A stretch of DNA of 30,053 nt from Physcia stellaris (lineage: Eukaryota; Ascomycota; Lecanoromycetes; Caliciales; Physciaceae): positions 1 through 30,053 of the forward strand of contig JABSSW010000100.1 of NCBI GenBank assembly GCA_018902385.1. The letters are read 5' to 3'. How positions within the stretch are numbered: position 1 is the stretch's first letter; each line of letters starts with the position of its first letter. Positions 1 through 9,975 of this stretch are shown in pieces. A program made the position numbers and the translations under genes. The notes under the pieces were generated by a model. That model was not told the origin of the DNA. It did not search any database and saw nothing but the letters and a program-made list of their open reading frames with translations.

Positions 1-760
1 TAAATTTTGCAATTTTTATCGACGTTTTTATCAAAACATTTTCGAAATTCGTCAAATTTTTAATTCGAATGATCAAAAAAATTGATTTCGAATAAATCGA
101 TTTGATCGATGAAACGTTCGAAATTTTGAAAAAACAAATGATCGAAATTTCAATTTTTCGATATTACGATCGCAATCGTAAAACGATTTTGAAAATCGAT
201 TTTTCGAATTGATATTAAAGTTTTTTTTCAATACGACGACGACGAAATTTTTCATTCGATAATTTTTTTTAACAAAAAAATGATTTTTGTCGAATGCAAT
301 TACGAAATATATAACAAAAATTTTTTAATCATTATTCGATGTTTAAAATATTGAAAATTCGAATTCGAAAATATCGACGAATTCGTCGAAATTTATATCG
401 ATCACAAAATTTTGAAAATTTTTATAACAAACAAAAAATTCATTTTTCGTCAAATACGTTGAATCGAAATTTTGATTGATTACAACATCAAAATTCAATA
501 TTAATTCGACGTCAAAAACGTTAAAATTGATGTTTTGATTCGAATGTTTGAATTTCGTTCAACGAAAAACGACGAGAAATTTTTTTATATAAAAAACAAT
601 TTTTTTTTTCGATTACAATTATGTTCAATAAACGCGATGAATGATTTGTACGAACACGTCATGCAAATCAATCGCGAAAACGAAAATTGTATTAATTATC
701 GTCAAATTTTGATCGATAATTAAATTATCAACGAAAAAATAAATTTGCGAAATTGTTCGA
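1..760 (+). pseudogene. RT-connection / RNase H remnant of chromovirus pol
   Basis: One frame can be followed with TGA or TAA at positions where Trp is expected. It begins in the RT-RNase H connection (NFYRRFIKTFSKFVKF-like), reaches the RNase H signature IYIDHKILKIF at about 391-425, where IDH at 397-405 corresponds to the family's TDH, and ends in a tether KNVKIDVLIRMFEFR at about 505-555. The tether matches the Ty3 consensus around RPGxxNVxADALTRM after loss of Gly and Pro codons. RNase H would degrade the RNA strand during reverse transcription. The same order occurs on the minus strand at 14030-14800. It is broken by stops and is not functional. Confidence 0.8.
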
Positions 761-779
761 ATCGAAACGAAATTTTATT

Positions 780-1716
780 TAAAAACGAAAATTTATGAAT
801 GTCAAATCGATTAAATTTCATGATTGAAATAATTCGTGACGTTCACGATTAATTTTTTTGTGTTTATTCGAACATGAATCGTATTGAAAAATTCATTAAA
901 CGTTATTATTATTGATTTAATATGAAATTATTTATTAAACGTTATATTCGAAATTGTCACAAATATCAACGATCGAAATTTTCACACGATAATCGTCACG
1001 AATTGTTAATTTCATTGTCGATTTTTAATTAACGATAAATTGATATATCGATGAATTTCATAATTGAATTATTTGATTTCAAAAACAACAATATCATTTG
1101 TATTATTATCGATCGTTTAATCAAAAAACGTTATTACGTTTTTTGCGTGATCGATGACGATAATTTAACAATGCAAATTTGTGTCAAAATATTAATACAT
1201 TACGTATTTCGTATTCATGAATTATTTTTTTTCATCATTTCAAATCGAAATGATCAATTTGTAAATCGCGTTTGAAAAATTTTTTGTAAACGATTAAAAA
1301 TCAAATGTAAATTATTCATCGTTTTTCAATCAAAAATCGATAATCAAATCGAACGAACGAATCAAAATATCGAAATTCGATTGCGTTTGTATTGCAATTA
1401 TTGTCAAAACGATTGAATTGATTGAATAAATATTATGAAATTCGTTGACAATAACGATGTTTTAACGATTATCGAATTCATTTTTTTTTTCATTAATAAA
1501 AATTATCATTTTCGAATGATTTTTGAATCGAATTTAAATAATTACGAAATCATTAAAAAACGTTTGTTAATCAAACAAAACGAATTTATTGTCGAAAAAA
1601 TGAATCGTATTATCGAATACGTCAAAATCAATGTTGTCGACGCGAAACAAAAAATGATTGTTCGAATCAACAAATTTCGCTTGTTTATAAATTTTGAAAT
1701 AAAAAATTATTTTTGA
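780..1716 (+). pseudogene. Ty3/gypsy integrase remnant
   Basis: The N-terminal zinc-binding region is visible as IKRYIRNCHKYQRSKFS near 935-990; the second Cys of the expected C-x2-C is Tyr here. The catalytic core starts at about 1051 with MNFIIELFDFKNNN, corresponding to MDFITGLPxSxxxN, followed by IIIDRLIKKRYYV, ISNRNDQFV and IDNQIERTNQNIEIRLR. Both catalytic Asp positions (MDF and SDR) read as Asn, while the Glu of the QxERTNQ block remains. A C-terminal stretch at 1435-1716 (NKNYHFRM, MNRIIEYV, RINKFRL) matches the usual post-core region. Two TGA codons near 1414-1424 stand where Trp-x-x-Trp is expected. It would have inserted the cDNA into the genome; it is now inactive. Confidence 0.88.
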
Positions 1717-1929
1717 TTAAATCGTCGTTATATAAAAATGATTCGTTCATCAAACAAATTCGATGACAAAAAATTAAATTCATACAAAATAATCAAAAAA
1801 AAAATTTCGTTTATGAATTGAAATTGTTCGACGACATGCACATTCATTCAATTTTTCATTTTTGATTGTTGAAAAAAATTTTAAAATTCGTTGAAAAAAC
1901 AACATAACGATTTTTCAAAATCAATTATT

Positions 1930-2145
1930 GCAAATGAAATGTTTGAATGAAAATTCGATAATATATTAAAATTTCGATATCATTATCATCGATTACAATA
2001 TCGTTGCAATTGATTCGAATGAAAATTTCACGATCGAACATAATATTACGTCGACGACGACGAATTTCAAAATGTTCAAAACATCGTGAATGTTTTTCAC
2101 GAAATTAATTCAAAAACAACAAAATTTGTTTTGCGAAATGATTAA
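1930..2145 (+). pseudogene. Chromodomain remnant at integrase C-terminus
   Basis: Downstream of the integrase, one frame reads through TGA stops as a chromodomain: FRYHYHRLQYRCN, then an acidic and aromatic stretch HDRT-x-YYVDDDEFQN, then IVNVFHEIN. This fits the chromodomain pattern YxVKWxGxxxxxxTWExxENLxxAxxxxxxF when TGA is taken as former Trp. A stop at 2143-2145 follows LRND. The minus-strand copy at 12650-12920 has the same structure. In chromoviruses this domain is thought to steer integration toward particular chromatin. Identification rests on residue pattern and position. Confidence 0.72.
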
Positions 2146-2158
2146 ATCGTGAATTTTA

Positions 2159-2356
2159 TTGTTTATAATCGATCAAAAAATTGTCATCGAATTCGTTACA
2201 ATTTATTTTCAAATTGACGTCAATAATTTTTTCATTGTCATTCGTTTCGTTGTCATTTTGCGTTATTTACAATCAAAATTTACATCGCATAAAAAATTGA
2301 ATCGTGTCAAAAACATTTTCAAAAATTGTCGTCAAATTTTATTGAACAATGAATAA
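2159..2356 (+). repeat. Conserved post-chromodomain block
   Basis: This stretch follows the chromodomain and is nearly identical to 12421-12618 on the minus strand, with one differing residue in 65 when translated. A core encoding SKFTSHKKLNRVKNIFKNC recurs at about 28260-28340 and 29530-29610. Whether it is coding or a 3' untranslated cis element is unclear, because the opposite strand is also open in some copies. No known domain is recognised. Confidence 0.6.
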
Positions 2357-2429
2357 TAATGTAAAATGTCATGCAATGAAATGAATAAACGCAAATTGTC
2401 AAAAAAATTTTAACATTTACGAATTAATT

Positions 2430-2900
2430 AACAAGATTTTCAATTGTTTATTAATGACACGCGAAATTATTTGTAAAATTTGTTTAAAATATTTGCTTTT
2501 CAAAAAATTTAATACATGCATATTTCGCTGAATGCAATGTACGAATCAAACGTCGTATATGCGATAACATCAACGCGTTAATCGTGATGATAAAAATTTT
2601 ATCGATTTGTTCAAATTGTTCGTTTCGTAATATCAATTTGATGTTGCAAAAATTCTCAAAATCGTTAACGCGTTCAATTGTTTGTTTATTAACGTTCGTG
2701 AAAATTATTTTTGACGAATTGTATGAATTGATTATTTTTCACGACATTCATTACATTCACATTTTGTCGCATGCAATGTACACATCAATTTTCACATACG
2801 CGAAAATATCAAAATTTTAAACATTGTTACGACGATTTTATTAACATGATCAAATTGTTCATTTCATCGTAAATCGATTTGATGTTTTCACGATTTTGAC
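2430..2900 (+). repeat. Subterminal tandem repeats, copy 1
   Basis: There are two diverged units of about 230 bp, each holding the reverse complement of a shared order of motifs: TAGTAAGC-like start, TGATCAATTCATAC-like block, GTGTACATTGCATTC, CGCATAT, and TCGTGAAACGAGCAATTTG. The same tandem pair lies at about 11890-12360 in the outer element and at 17514-17945 in the nested element. Tandem repeats just inside the 3' LTR occur in several LTR retroelements; no function is shown here. Confidence 0.65.
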
Positions 2901-3057
2901 AAATCGATTTCGCGAACGAAATCGATTTCACAACATTTCGAATTTATTTGTTCATTTTATCAATTATTTAATTTAACGTCATTCAACAACGCATCTAAAT
3001 CGCGCAAAACGTTCATTATTAAAAAACAAAAAAATTCAATTGATCGCTTCGAAACGA

Positions 3058-3081
3058 AATTGAAAAAAAAACGAAAAATAA
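3058..3081 (+). promoter_or_regulatory. Polypurine tract, copy 1
   Basis: A run made only of A and G apart from one C and a T near the end lies immediately before the LTR start at 3082. It corresponds to the purine-rich tract on the minus strand next to the other 3' LTRs (11702-11722 and 16181-16200). In LTR elements this tract primes plus-strand DNA synthesis. Its position fixes the direction of copy 1 as left to right. Confidence 0.65.
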
Positions 3082-3295
3082 TGTGACGAACGTACATTGA
3101 ATTCAACATTTGACAAAATTAACATCGAATTAACATCGTTATTTTATCACATCGAATGTTAAAATCGAAATTCGTTTTGACGCATTCAAAAATCAAATTT
3201 TTACATATGTTTTTGCAAATTTCATGTATTTGCTTTTCATTTCGATATTTTCGTGTAATTATGTAATAATATCATATTTTGCATAACATTTCACA
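3082..3295 (+). repeat. 3' LTR of chromovirus copy 1
   Basis: This starts TGTGACGAACG and ends ATTTCACA, the reverse orientation of the LTRs at 11476, 15985, 22092 and 25197. The shared order is recognisable: the CAACATTTGA block, TTATCACATCGAATG (the GATAAGATAA site after mutation), ACATATG, CATGTATTTGC and ATTTCGATATTTTCGTG. Its ends form the same 5-bp inverted repeat TGTGA/TCACA as the others. Length is 214 bp, between the 195-bp nested type and the 228-bp outer type. Confidence 0.85.
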
Positions 3296-5339
3296 AATGT
3301 TAAATAAACGCAAAAAAAAAAATCAATTTGAATATTTTATTGCATGAATAAATTCATCGTCATACGAAAATTCGTGAAAAAATCAAATCAATTTGATTTG
3401 AAAACATTTCGAAAATACGAAAAACGCAATTGTCACATTCGAAAATGCGCGCGAATTACGCAAATTTGAAAAAATTGCGAAACGTCGAAAAACAAACAAA
3501 TTCAAAACGAAATCGAACGAGAAATTTTCAACAAAAAAACAAACACGTCAATTTTTAAAATTGAAAAAACGTGAACGATTCAAAAAACAAAAATAACAAT
3601 AATTGCGACGCAAAAACACAAACAATAAAATGATATTGTGAATTATTTTTGATTACATGCGCAATTTGCATACATTTCGATGTTATAAAAATGTATTGAA
3701 ATTCGTAAATTTCAATAAACAAATCACAAAACAACGCATCACAACAAAAACAACAAAAATTAACATTTCAACGAAAACAAACACAAAAACAAACAAAATC
3801 ATGCGATCATTAAATTCAAAAAAACATCGCAATGTAAATCAACGCGTCGATAAATTCATCAATCAAAATTCAAATCACAACAATCAAATCGATTTCGATT
3901 ACGTCATGTTAATTGTCGTCGCGTTTAATTGAAACGTTGTTTATTATATATTACGCGATTTTGTTACGCGAAAACAAACGCAAAAATAAACGCGACAACA
4001 AACGAATTTGTTTGCGACGCAAACGAAACGAAATCGAAAACAAACGCAAACGAATCGAAAACGAAAAAAATCGAAAAAAAAAACAACGCGAAACGAATCA
4101 AAATCAAAAAACGAATCAAAATCAAAAAGCGAAACAAAAAAAATTCGAGTTTTTTGACGAATTAACGCGAAAACAGACGAAAAAACAACAACGACAAGCA
4201 AAAAATCGTTTTTTTCAACGAGTTTTAATGTAATTATCAACGCAATCTTGCGAGAAGAAATTTTAATAAAAAACAACGAATTTTTGCGATTGATTTTTGT
4301 ATCGTATTAATCATGTTACGCATTAAAAATTGTATGTTATTATTTTTTCAATATTTCAAAATCAATTTTAACATTTTTTTGTTGTTATTTTTGACAACGA
4401 AAATGTGAACATTGTTTTGCAATTTCATTGAAATCATGTTTTTTTCACAATAATGAAAATTTTTATTGCAAAATTCGCATTTGTTGCGTTTGTTCGAATA
4501 AAAAAAAACGCAAACATGTTTCGAATCGAAACGAAATTTTCGAACGCAACGTTGACATTACAAATAAATTAATTTTGTTAAACATTAATATTGATTTGAA
4601 ACAATTGTGCGTACACGTTTATTGAATTTGATTACAATGCGATCGCGAACATCGCGATCAAAATACATTTTTGTCGTATTGAATGCGTTCAACGATTCAA
4701 ACGAAAAAAATTTATCAATTTAACACGCGTCAACAACGTCATCGCTATTTATAATACATTTATAACAAAAACAACAAATTGCGTGTTTTTGCGAAATGTA
4801 ACAAACAACGAAAAAAAAATGAAATTATGATTTATCGCATCGTTAACACACGTATTGTATTGTCGATATTCGAAAATCAATTTCGTCGTCATTGAAACGT
4901 CATTGCGACAACATTATCATTTGTAAAAACGATGTAATAATTGTACAAACAACGATATATCATGTTGACATCATTGTTGCAATAATTATTGTTATCGCAA
5001 TAACGAAAAAAATCAAATGAAATATTTATTATGTTGTAAAATAAAAATGTTAAAAAAAGAAAATTCAAAAAATGAATTCGAAATTTGAAATAAACAATTT
5101 TCAACACATGACGCGATTCATTTCGATTCGATTTCACAACACGAACGTAATATTTGAAATTGCATTACATTGTTATTGTTATTTCTATTTATTGAATTAC
5201 AATGTTTCAAAATTACATATTGAAAACACAATATTGTATACAAAACAACGTTGTTGCGATACATTCATGATATGTTATAAAAACATTGATAATTGACGCG
5301 AAAAATCGATCATTCAGAAAAAACAATTATAATAAGACG
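3296..5339. other. Degraded AT-rich tract, unassigned
   Basis: I recognise no domain here. It includes a lysine, arginine and asparagine-rich open stretch on + at about 3657-4233, where frames on both strands stay open because of A-rich CAAACGAAAACG-like low complexity, and a cysteine-containing stretch (FYCKIRICCVCSNKKK) near 4455-4505 that reads onward through two TGA codons. These may be remnants of gag or another mobile element; the composition is the same mutated type as its neighbours. There is no LTR boundary on the left beyond 3295. Confidence 0.4.
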
Positions 5340-5537
5340 AAATCGATCAAACGAACGTTAAAACGTTGCGAGTCTAATTGTCGTATTTCGTGCTTATATA
5401 TTCGAATTTTTACGAATTTTTTTTTGTTTTTTTAGCAATTAGTTTTACTATGTGTCTAGCATTTATTATAGCAATTTATATTATTATTCGCACATTTTAA
5501 TCACGCAATGTTTACATTTTTACACATGTTCGTAACA
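5340..5537 (-). repeat. LTR-like end, GTAACA family
   Basis: The right edge ends CATGTTCGTAACA at 5537, followed by TTATTTTTTATCTTTTC and the TTTCGTTTCGAAACGA palindrome. The LTR at 8618-8794 has the same ending and the same adjoining motifs, so this is probably the 3' LTR of a minus-strand element lying to the right. The start is not resolved. A patch at about 5370-5470 is unusually rich in AG and CT (TCTAGC, TTAGCAATTAG), that is, little mutated compared with its surroundings. Confidence 0.5.
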
Positions 5538-5990
5538 TTATTTTTTATCTTTTCAAATTTCGTTTCGAAACGAATAAATCATTTCTTTTATCGATTGAAA
5601 TTGCGAAAAAATTCATTGATTGTAATTCAAATATCAATTTGATCATGACAAAAACAAAAAAATTCAAACAAATGCGATAAACGTGAAAAAATAAATGCGA
5701 AAACAAAAAAATATGCGAAAAAAAAAAATATATGCGACGACGAAAATGAAAATCTTGTTGAAAATTTTGATTGAGAATTTTGTTGAATTGATGCGAAAAA
5801 TATTTGCAAATTAGTATGATAAAACGATCGATTTCTCAAAACAAACAGAAACAGAAACAAAAACAGCAAAACGATATCGATTTCGCGAACGTACGTTGTT
5901 TCAAACTTTTCGAATTTGAATTTTTCGAATTTTTATTAATCGACGCGTTCTGATTAATTGCAAATTTTGAAACAAAACAAAATGTTGACG
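5538..5990 (-). pseudogene. Zinc-finger ORF C-terminal module, copy a
   Basis: This is the most diverged of four related modules (also 8795-9230, 16181-16620 and 17950-18400). Shared landmarks in + order are the palindrome TCGTTTCGAAACGA, a stretch encoding on minus SFYHTNLQIFFASIQQNSQ-like sequence, GATTTCGCGAACGTACGTTG, TTTTCGAATTTGAATTTTTCG, and TTAATCGACG followed by TGATTAATTGCA. In the other copies these encode SEKS, NSKxFQQHT and VNQKTSINQ. The function of this region is unknown; the zinc fingers themselves lie further upstream on minus in the better copies and are not seen here. Confidence 0.55.
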
Positions 5991-6429
5991 CATTGAAAAC
6001 GAACAAACGATTACGAAAAAAACGAAAAGTTGAATTGATTGCATAACAAATTCACATTGATTTTTGTTTTTCAATTTTTCATGTCATTTGTTTTTTTATC
6101 GCTGTATGTAATAAATTTATTTCTTGATATTGATTAAATAAATATGTAAAAATTGAACGCATGCATATTGAAATCGTTTTAGTCGATTCATTAAAAATTT
6201 CATTGAAACAAATTCATTAATCGTTGTAACGAGTTCATTTTGAATGTTTTGACGCAAACAAATTGTCGAAACTAACGAAACGAAACGATAAATCGAAATT
6301 TTTTGATTTGATGTTTTGAATGTTGATTTGTTGATTTGATGTGAAATTTGATAAATATGTAATTTTTTTTTTTCTTTATCAAACGATGTTTCAACGTTTC
6401 AAAAAAAATGAATATTGTAAAAATCATTT
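5991..6429. other. No recognisable feature
   Basis: This is AT-rich sequence with scattered AG and CT dinucleotides, so slightly less mutated than 1-3300. I see no domain, LTR boundary or long repeat here. Confidence 0.5.
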
Positions 6430-6665
6430 CGATATCGACGAACAAAAAAAAATGAATTATTGACTAAATGTCCAAAATTCGAAAAAAAAAAAATCGACAA
6501 TTGATTGATTGATTGATTCGAAAAACAAAAAAATCGATTATTGATTGAATGTCGACTAGTTTCGACGAACAAAGAAATCGATTATTGATTGTCGTTGTAA
6601 CAAACTCATTGATTGATCGATTTTCAAAACAAGAAAATCAACAATTGATTGTCATTATCGTTGAT
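6430..6665 (+). repeat. Degenerate short tandem repeat
   Basis: About five or six units of roughly 40-60 bp share a core like GAACAAAAAAATCGATTATTGATTG (given here only as a pattern), at about 6438, 6484, 6524, 6568 and 6630. Between them lies a TTGATTGATTGATTGATTCG run. On + the units encode variations of EQRNRLLIV and KQENQQLIV, so they may be repeats inside a former low-complexity protein. Confidence 0.55.
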
Positions 6666-7084
6666 TCACGATCATTTTCGCAAATTCACGATGCGTTAAA
6701 TGAAAATGAAATTCAATCATCGTTTTCAAAGAAAAATTTTTTTCATTAACGCAAATTCACGATCATTTTCGCTGATTCACGTTGTTGACGATTTTCTTTT
6801 GACTCGCGTATTTTTACGAATGATTTGAAAATTTCAGATCGACGATTTTTTTAATTATTCGCGTATTTCTACGAACATATTTGACGATCATATTTAACTA
6901 TTCGCGTATTTCGACGAACAATCTTTGCAAAAAATTTGATCGAATGTCAATTAATTTCGCAAAATTCAAAGCGAGAAATCGCGTGTTAAAAACGAAAAAT
7001 GAATCATTGTCATTGCTGTTTGAAAAATTGATGTTGAAAATGTGCGATCGTCACGAATTGATCGATTTTTTTTTTATTCGTTAA
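6549..7084 (+). pseudogene. Possible gag-like coiled-coil remnant
   Basis: The + strand encodes first the short repeats above and then, at 6881-7084, a stretch (KKFDRMSINFAKFKARNRVLKTKNESLSLLFEKL is its character: heptad-spaced Leu, Ile and Phe with charged residues) that resembles a coiled coil. The outer element's gag region has a similar coiled-coil stretch at 23910-24134 on minus. Between the two parts, an ATTCGCGTATTTNTACGAAC phrase occurs three times (6802, 6856, 6896). No capsid or zinc knuckle is seen, so assignment to gag is a guess by analogy. Confidence 0.3.
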
Positions 7085-7117
7085 TCGTTTCGTAACGAAT
7101 GTGAAATTTACATCGTT

Positions 7118-7326
7118 CGTCACGATAAAAATCAAATATAATGTAAAACGCGTATTTAAAAAACAAATAACATAACGAAAATATTTGATTTAAAAAACAA
7201 ATATGTACAAAAAATCGAATGTCAAAAATAAATTGTGAACGTTAAATTTTAAATCGCGTTAATTTTCATATGAACTTTCGTTGATAAAATAAAATTTCAA
7301 TCGAAATTTCAAACATGTTCGTAACA
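7118..7326. repeat. LTR-like end, related to LTR at 28980
   Basis: The right end CAAACATGTTCGTAACA and about 70 bp around ACAAATATGTAC and AAATCGCGTTAATTTT match the LTR at 28980-29376. The left edge near 7118 (GTCACGATAAA versus GTCACGAATAAA) is tentative. The sequence to the right switches directly into the middle of an RT domain, so this end appears to be inserted in that pol. A target-site duplication was not found. Confidence 0.45.
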
Positions 7327-8617
7327 CGTGCAACGTCAAATTAATCGATTGTTTCGCGAATATCGTCATTTTGTAAAAATTTATGTTAACGATATAATGA
7401 TATTTTTTCGTACAAAAATCGAACACGAAATTCATTTGCGCAAAATATTTTCAATATTAAACAAAAACAACATATCGATCAAATTCATCAAAATCTTTTT
7501 GAATTATTCATCGTTTCAATTTCATTTTTTCAACAAAAGATTGACTCATTCGATCTAATCACGTTCGAAAAAACTCAAAACAATTGTCAAATTTCGATTT
7601 TCTCGTATTTTTCGACAATTCGAAACGTATTTTGATTTAATTGATTAATTACGTGATTACATCGTTCATTATGTTGACATTTTCAAATCATTACAAAACA
7701 AAAAGACAAAAATTTTGCGTAACGAATTTATTGCAAAAAACGTTAAACGCGTTTATTTTTCGAAAACACGCGTGCAACATTTTACGACAAAAAAATTGAT
7801 TTCGAAAATTCGATATTTTGCAAATCGTTTTAACAAAATTTTTCTATTTGATACATTCGAATTTCAAACATCAATTATTTATTGAGTTTTTGTTAACAAA
7901 AAATTCGATTTCGATGTCATGTTATATTATGTCGAAAAATCTTTTTCGAATCAAACAAATATTTTTTTCGTCATGTTATAAAGTCGAAATTTTTTTAATC
8001 GATTATTCATCGATGTCGAAACAAAATATTGATTCATTGAATTGAAAATAACAAACATTGTGTGAATGTTCAAAAAAACGAAACATATTGTCGAAATTTC
8101 GTCGAACAAAACAATCGTTTATATTGATTATGAATTTGCATTCGACATTGTTAATCAAATAACGATGACAACAATTTCGATCGACAAATTCAATTTACGT
8201 TTTGTTCGCGTTTCAAATTACATTCAACGTTTCAATTTCGATATTCGACATAAATCAAACAAACAACACATTGTTTTTGACGTTTTGTCACGTTTAATCA
8301 ATGACAATATCAACGCGTCAATGATCAAAAATTTTGATGAAAATGAATTTGATGTTTTGTTCACAATTTCATTAATCGAAATGAAAAAAGATTTTCGCAA
8401 TCGAATATTCGATGATTACAAAATTGATTTGAATTGACAAAAAATCAATCAAATATTGAACGTTGACGACGAAAACGTCGCAAAATTGTTTTTTTATAAA
8501 AAAAAATGATTTGATTTTTCGTTCAAATGATTTTATCATTGATAATTATGTTTACGAATTTCGTCGATTTTGCATTTTTCATTTCGTTGTATCAAACATT
8601 TTACGATTAATTCATGA
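7327..8617 (+). pseudogene. Ty3/gypsy pol fragment (RT, RNase H, start of integrase)
   Basis: The fragment opens inside RT at QRQINRLFREYRHFVKIYVNDIMIF; the catalytic box is YVND at 7382-7393, one Asp changed to Asn. Next come KIFSILNKNNISIK and a connection with FETYFDLID, matching fungal elements that read YLGLTGWLRxY. RNase H follows, with IVYIDYEFAFDI at about 8111-8150 and the closing tether RHKSNKQHIVFDVLSRL at 8246-8296. The start of integrase (FCIFHFVVSNILRLIHD) is at about 8565-8617. Frame changes and TGA or TAA codons interrupt it. The sequence differs clearly from the chromovirus pol at 14823-15737, so this is a second lineage. It is truncated at both ends by LTR boundaries. Confidence 0.85.
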
Positions 8618-8794
8618 TGTTACAATCGATCGCATGATAATCGATATTCATTAAACGAAATTTCTAAAATTAAAAAGAAAATATATACAGATGAAAATCG
8701 AAATTGATGTGTAAAATTTGCGAAAATCAAAATCTAATCACGTGTTTTTTTTCAATTTTACAACAAACAATGTTTTCGAAACACGTTCGTAACA
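8618..8794 (-). repeat. LTR of GTAACA family, left copy
   Basis: It starts TGTTACAATCG and ends GTTCGTAACA, giving a 6-bp inverted terminal repeat TGTTAC/GTAACA. It aligns along its length with 25437-25610, sharing ATATTCATTAAACGAAA, TACAGATGAAA, ATCACGTGTTTTTTT (AGTCACGTG there) and CAATGTTTTCGAAACACG. The motif to its right (T-rich tract then TTTCGTCTCGAAACGA) is the arrangement found beside 3' LTRs of minus-strand elements. It cuts the pol fragment just inside the integrase zinc-binding region. Confidence 0.8.
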
Positions 8795-9975
8795 TTATTT
8801 TTTTTTTTGCAAATTTCGTCTCGAAACGATTATTTTTTTCATATTTTTTTCATCGATCGACGATTTCAAAAATATCGTTGATTGAAACGTCAATAATTGA
8901 ACAAATCATTGTTAAAATTGAAATGATCGAAACAAATGCAACAAACATGAAAATTTGAAAGCGAAAATCGAAAAAACGACGAAAATGTAAACGAAAATCA
9001 TGAAAATGAAAATCTTGATCGCAAAATTGAAAATTTTGATAAAAATCTTGACTGCAACGAAATGTAAAAAATGTTTGTTTTTTTGTATGATGAAAGAATC
9101 GATTTCTCTGATAAAACAAAACGACAAAACGAAATCGATTTCGCAAACGTATGTTGTTGAAAATTTTTCGAATTCGAGTTTTTCAAATTTTGATTAATCG
9201 ATGTTTTTTGATTGATTGCAGACAGAAAATATGCGATGATTCGTGATTGATAAATGATAAATAAACGAGATTGACGAACGTTTGAATTTTGCGAAAAAGA
9301 ACGACGTTTTTGATGCAACGACAAGTCAAATAATTTCGATTTTTCAACAAACATGCGATGAAGATCATGAATTGTAAAATAGAATTTCGAAATCGATTTT
9401 CGAAACATTGATGAAAAAGTTGCGAACGAAATAAATAAAAAACATGTTGTTGATGCAATTTTCACACGTTTTGATATACGTTTGAATATAAATATCGAAA
9501 AAACGTGAACGTTTCGATAATGTTGTTGATACAATAAATGCAAAAATGACGAACGAAATAAATGAATTTCTCGTTTGTTTTGAAAATGTGATTGATTTAA
9601 ATATCGAAAATTTTGATATTGTTTTTGATGAAATTGTTATTGAAATTGTTTGTGAAATTGTTGAAATTTTATTTTTTTTTATTGAAATTTCGTTTCGAAA
9701 CGTTAATTATTTTTTTCGTGTGATGTTGACGAATGTGTTCGTGAAATTTATTTTTTGATTCGAAAATCTCGTCGCATTGTTTGCAAACGATTTTTTAACA
9801 AACGATTTGAATATGTTGTAACAAACGTGTCAACGACGAAAAAAATGCGAAACAATTGAGACAAAAATGATATTGCGACGAAAAAGAAACAGAAACAAAA
9901 ATATCGAATTTCGAAAAAGAAAAATTTGCAAAAAATTTCGTAAAAAATGCAATAATCAAAATTTTTAATCATTCG
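8795..9975 (-). pseudogene. C2H2 zinc-finger ORF, heavily mutated copy b
   Basis: This is the heavily mutated homologue of the nested element's ORF at 16240-17383. Frames at 9543-8998 and 9146-8850 carry HDLHRMFVEKSKLFDLSLHQ, QSRIIAYFLSAINQKTSINQ, NSKNFQQHTFAKSI and FVLSEKSILSSYKK, matching the other copy closely. A complete C2H2 finger survives at 9723-9785 (CKQC...FHEHIRQH; C-x2-C-x12-H-x3-H), preceded by LTRLLQHIQ from a first finger. In both copies two overlapping frames stay open near the C-terminus, so which one is coding there is undecided. Zinc fingers suggest nucleic-acid binding, perhaps as part of a gag-like protein. The two copies retain the same metal ligands. Confidence 0.75.

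Larger units (their letters stand above)
1..3295 (+). mobile_element. Chromovirus copy 1, 5'-truncated by window edge
   Basis: This is the 3' portion of a Ty3/gypsy chromovirus reading left to right: RNase H, tether, integrase, chromodomain, tail repeats, purine tract and 3' LTR, in the usual order. It is colinear with the minus-strand outer element at 11476-15984; for example 2159-2356 and 12421-12618 encode nearly identical 65-residue frames. It is heavily mutated: bases 1-300 contain one AG and no CT, CC or GG, but about 23 CpG. The left end lies outside the window, so gag, protease and most of RT are not seen. No target-site duplication can be tested. Confidence 0.9.

Noticed and set aside
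2584-2820. 78-residue open frame on + as a gene
   Set aside because: It lies within the subterminal tandem repeats, which recur in non-matching frames in the other copies.
2430-2900. CRISPR-like array
   Set aside because: Units of about 230 bp with divergent copies and no short uniform repeats or spacers; they match retroelement tails.
3944-4276. Open minus frame of 110 residues as a membrane protein
   Set aside because: The Phe, Val and Arg-rich sequence is the antisense of an A-rich low-complexity tract; two + frames are open over the same bases.
9000-9197. 65-residue open frame on + as a gene
   Set aside because: It is antisense to the finger ORF homologue; the minus frames match other copies and this one does not.
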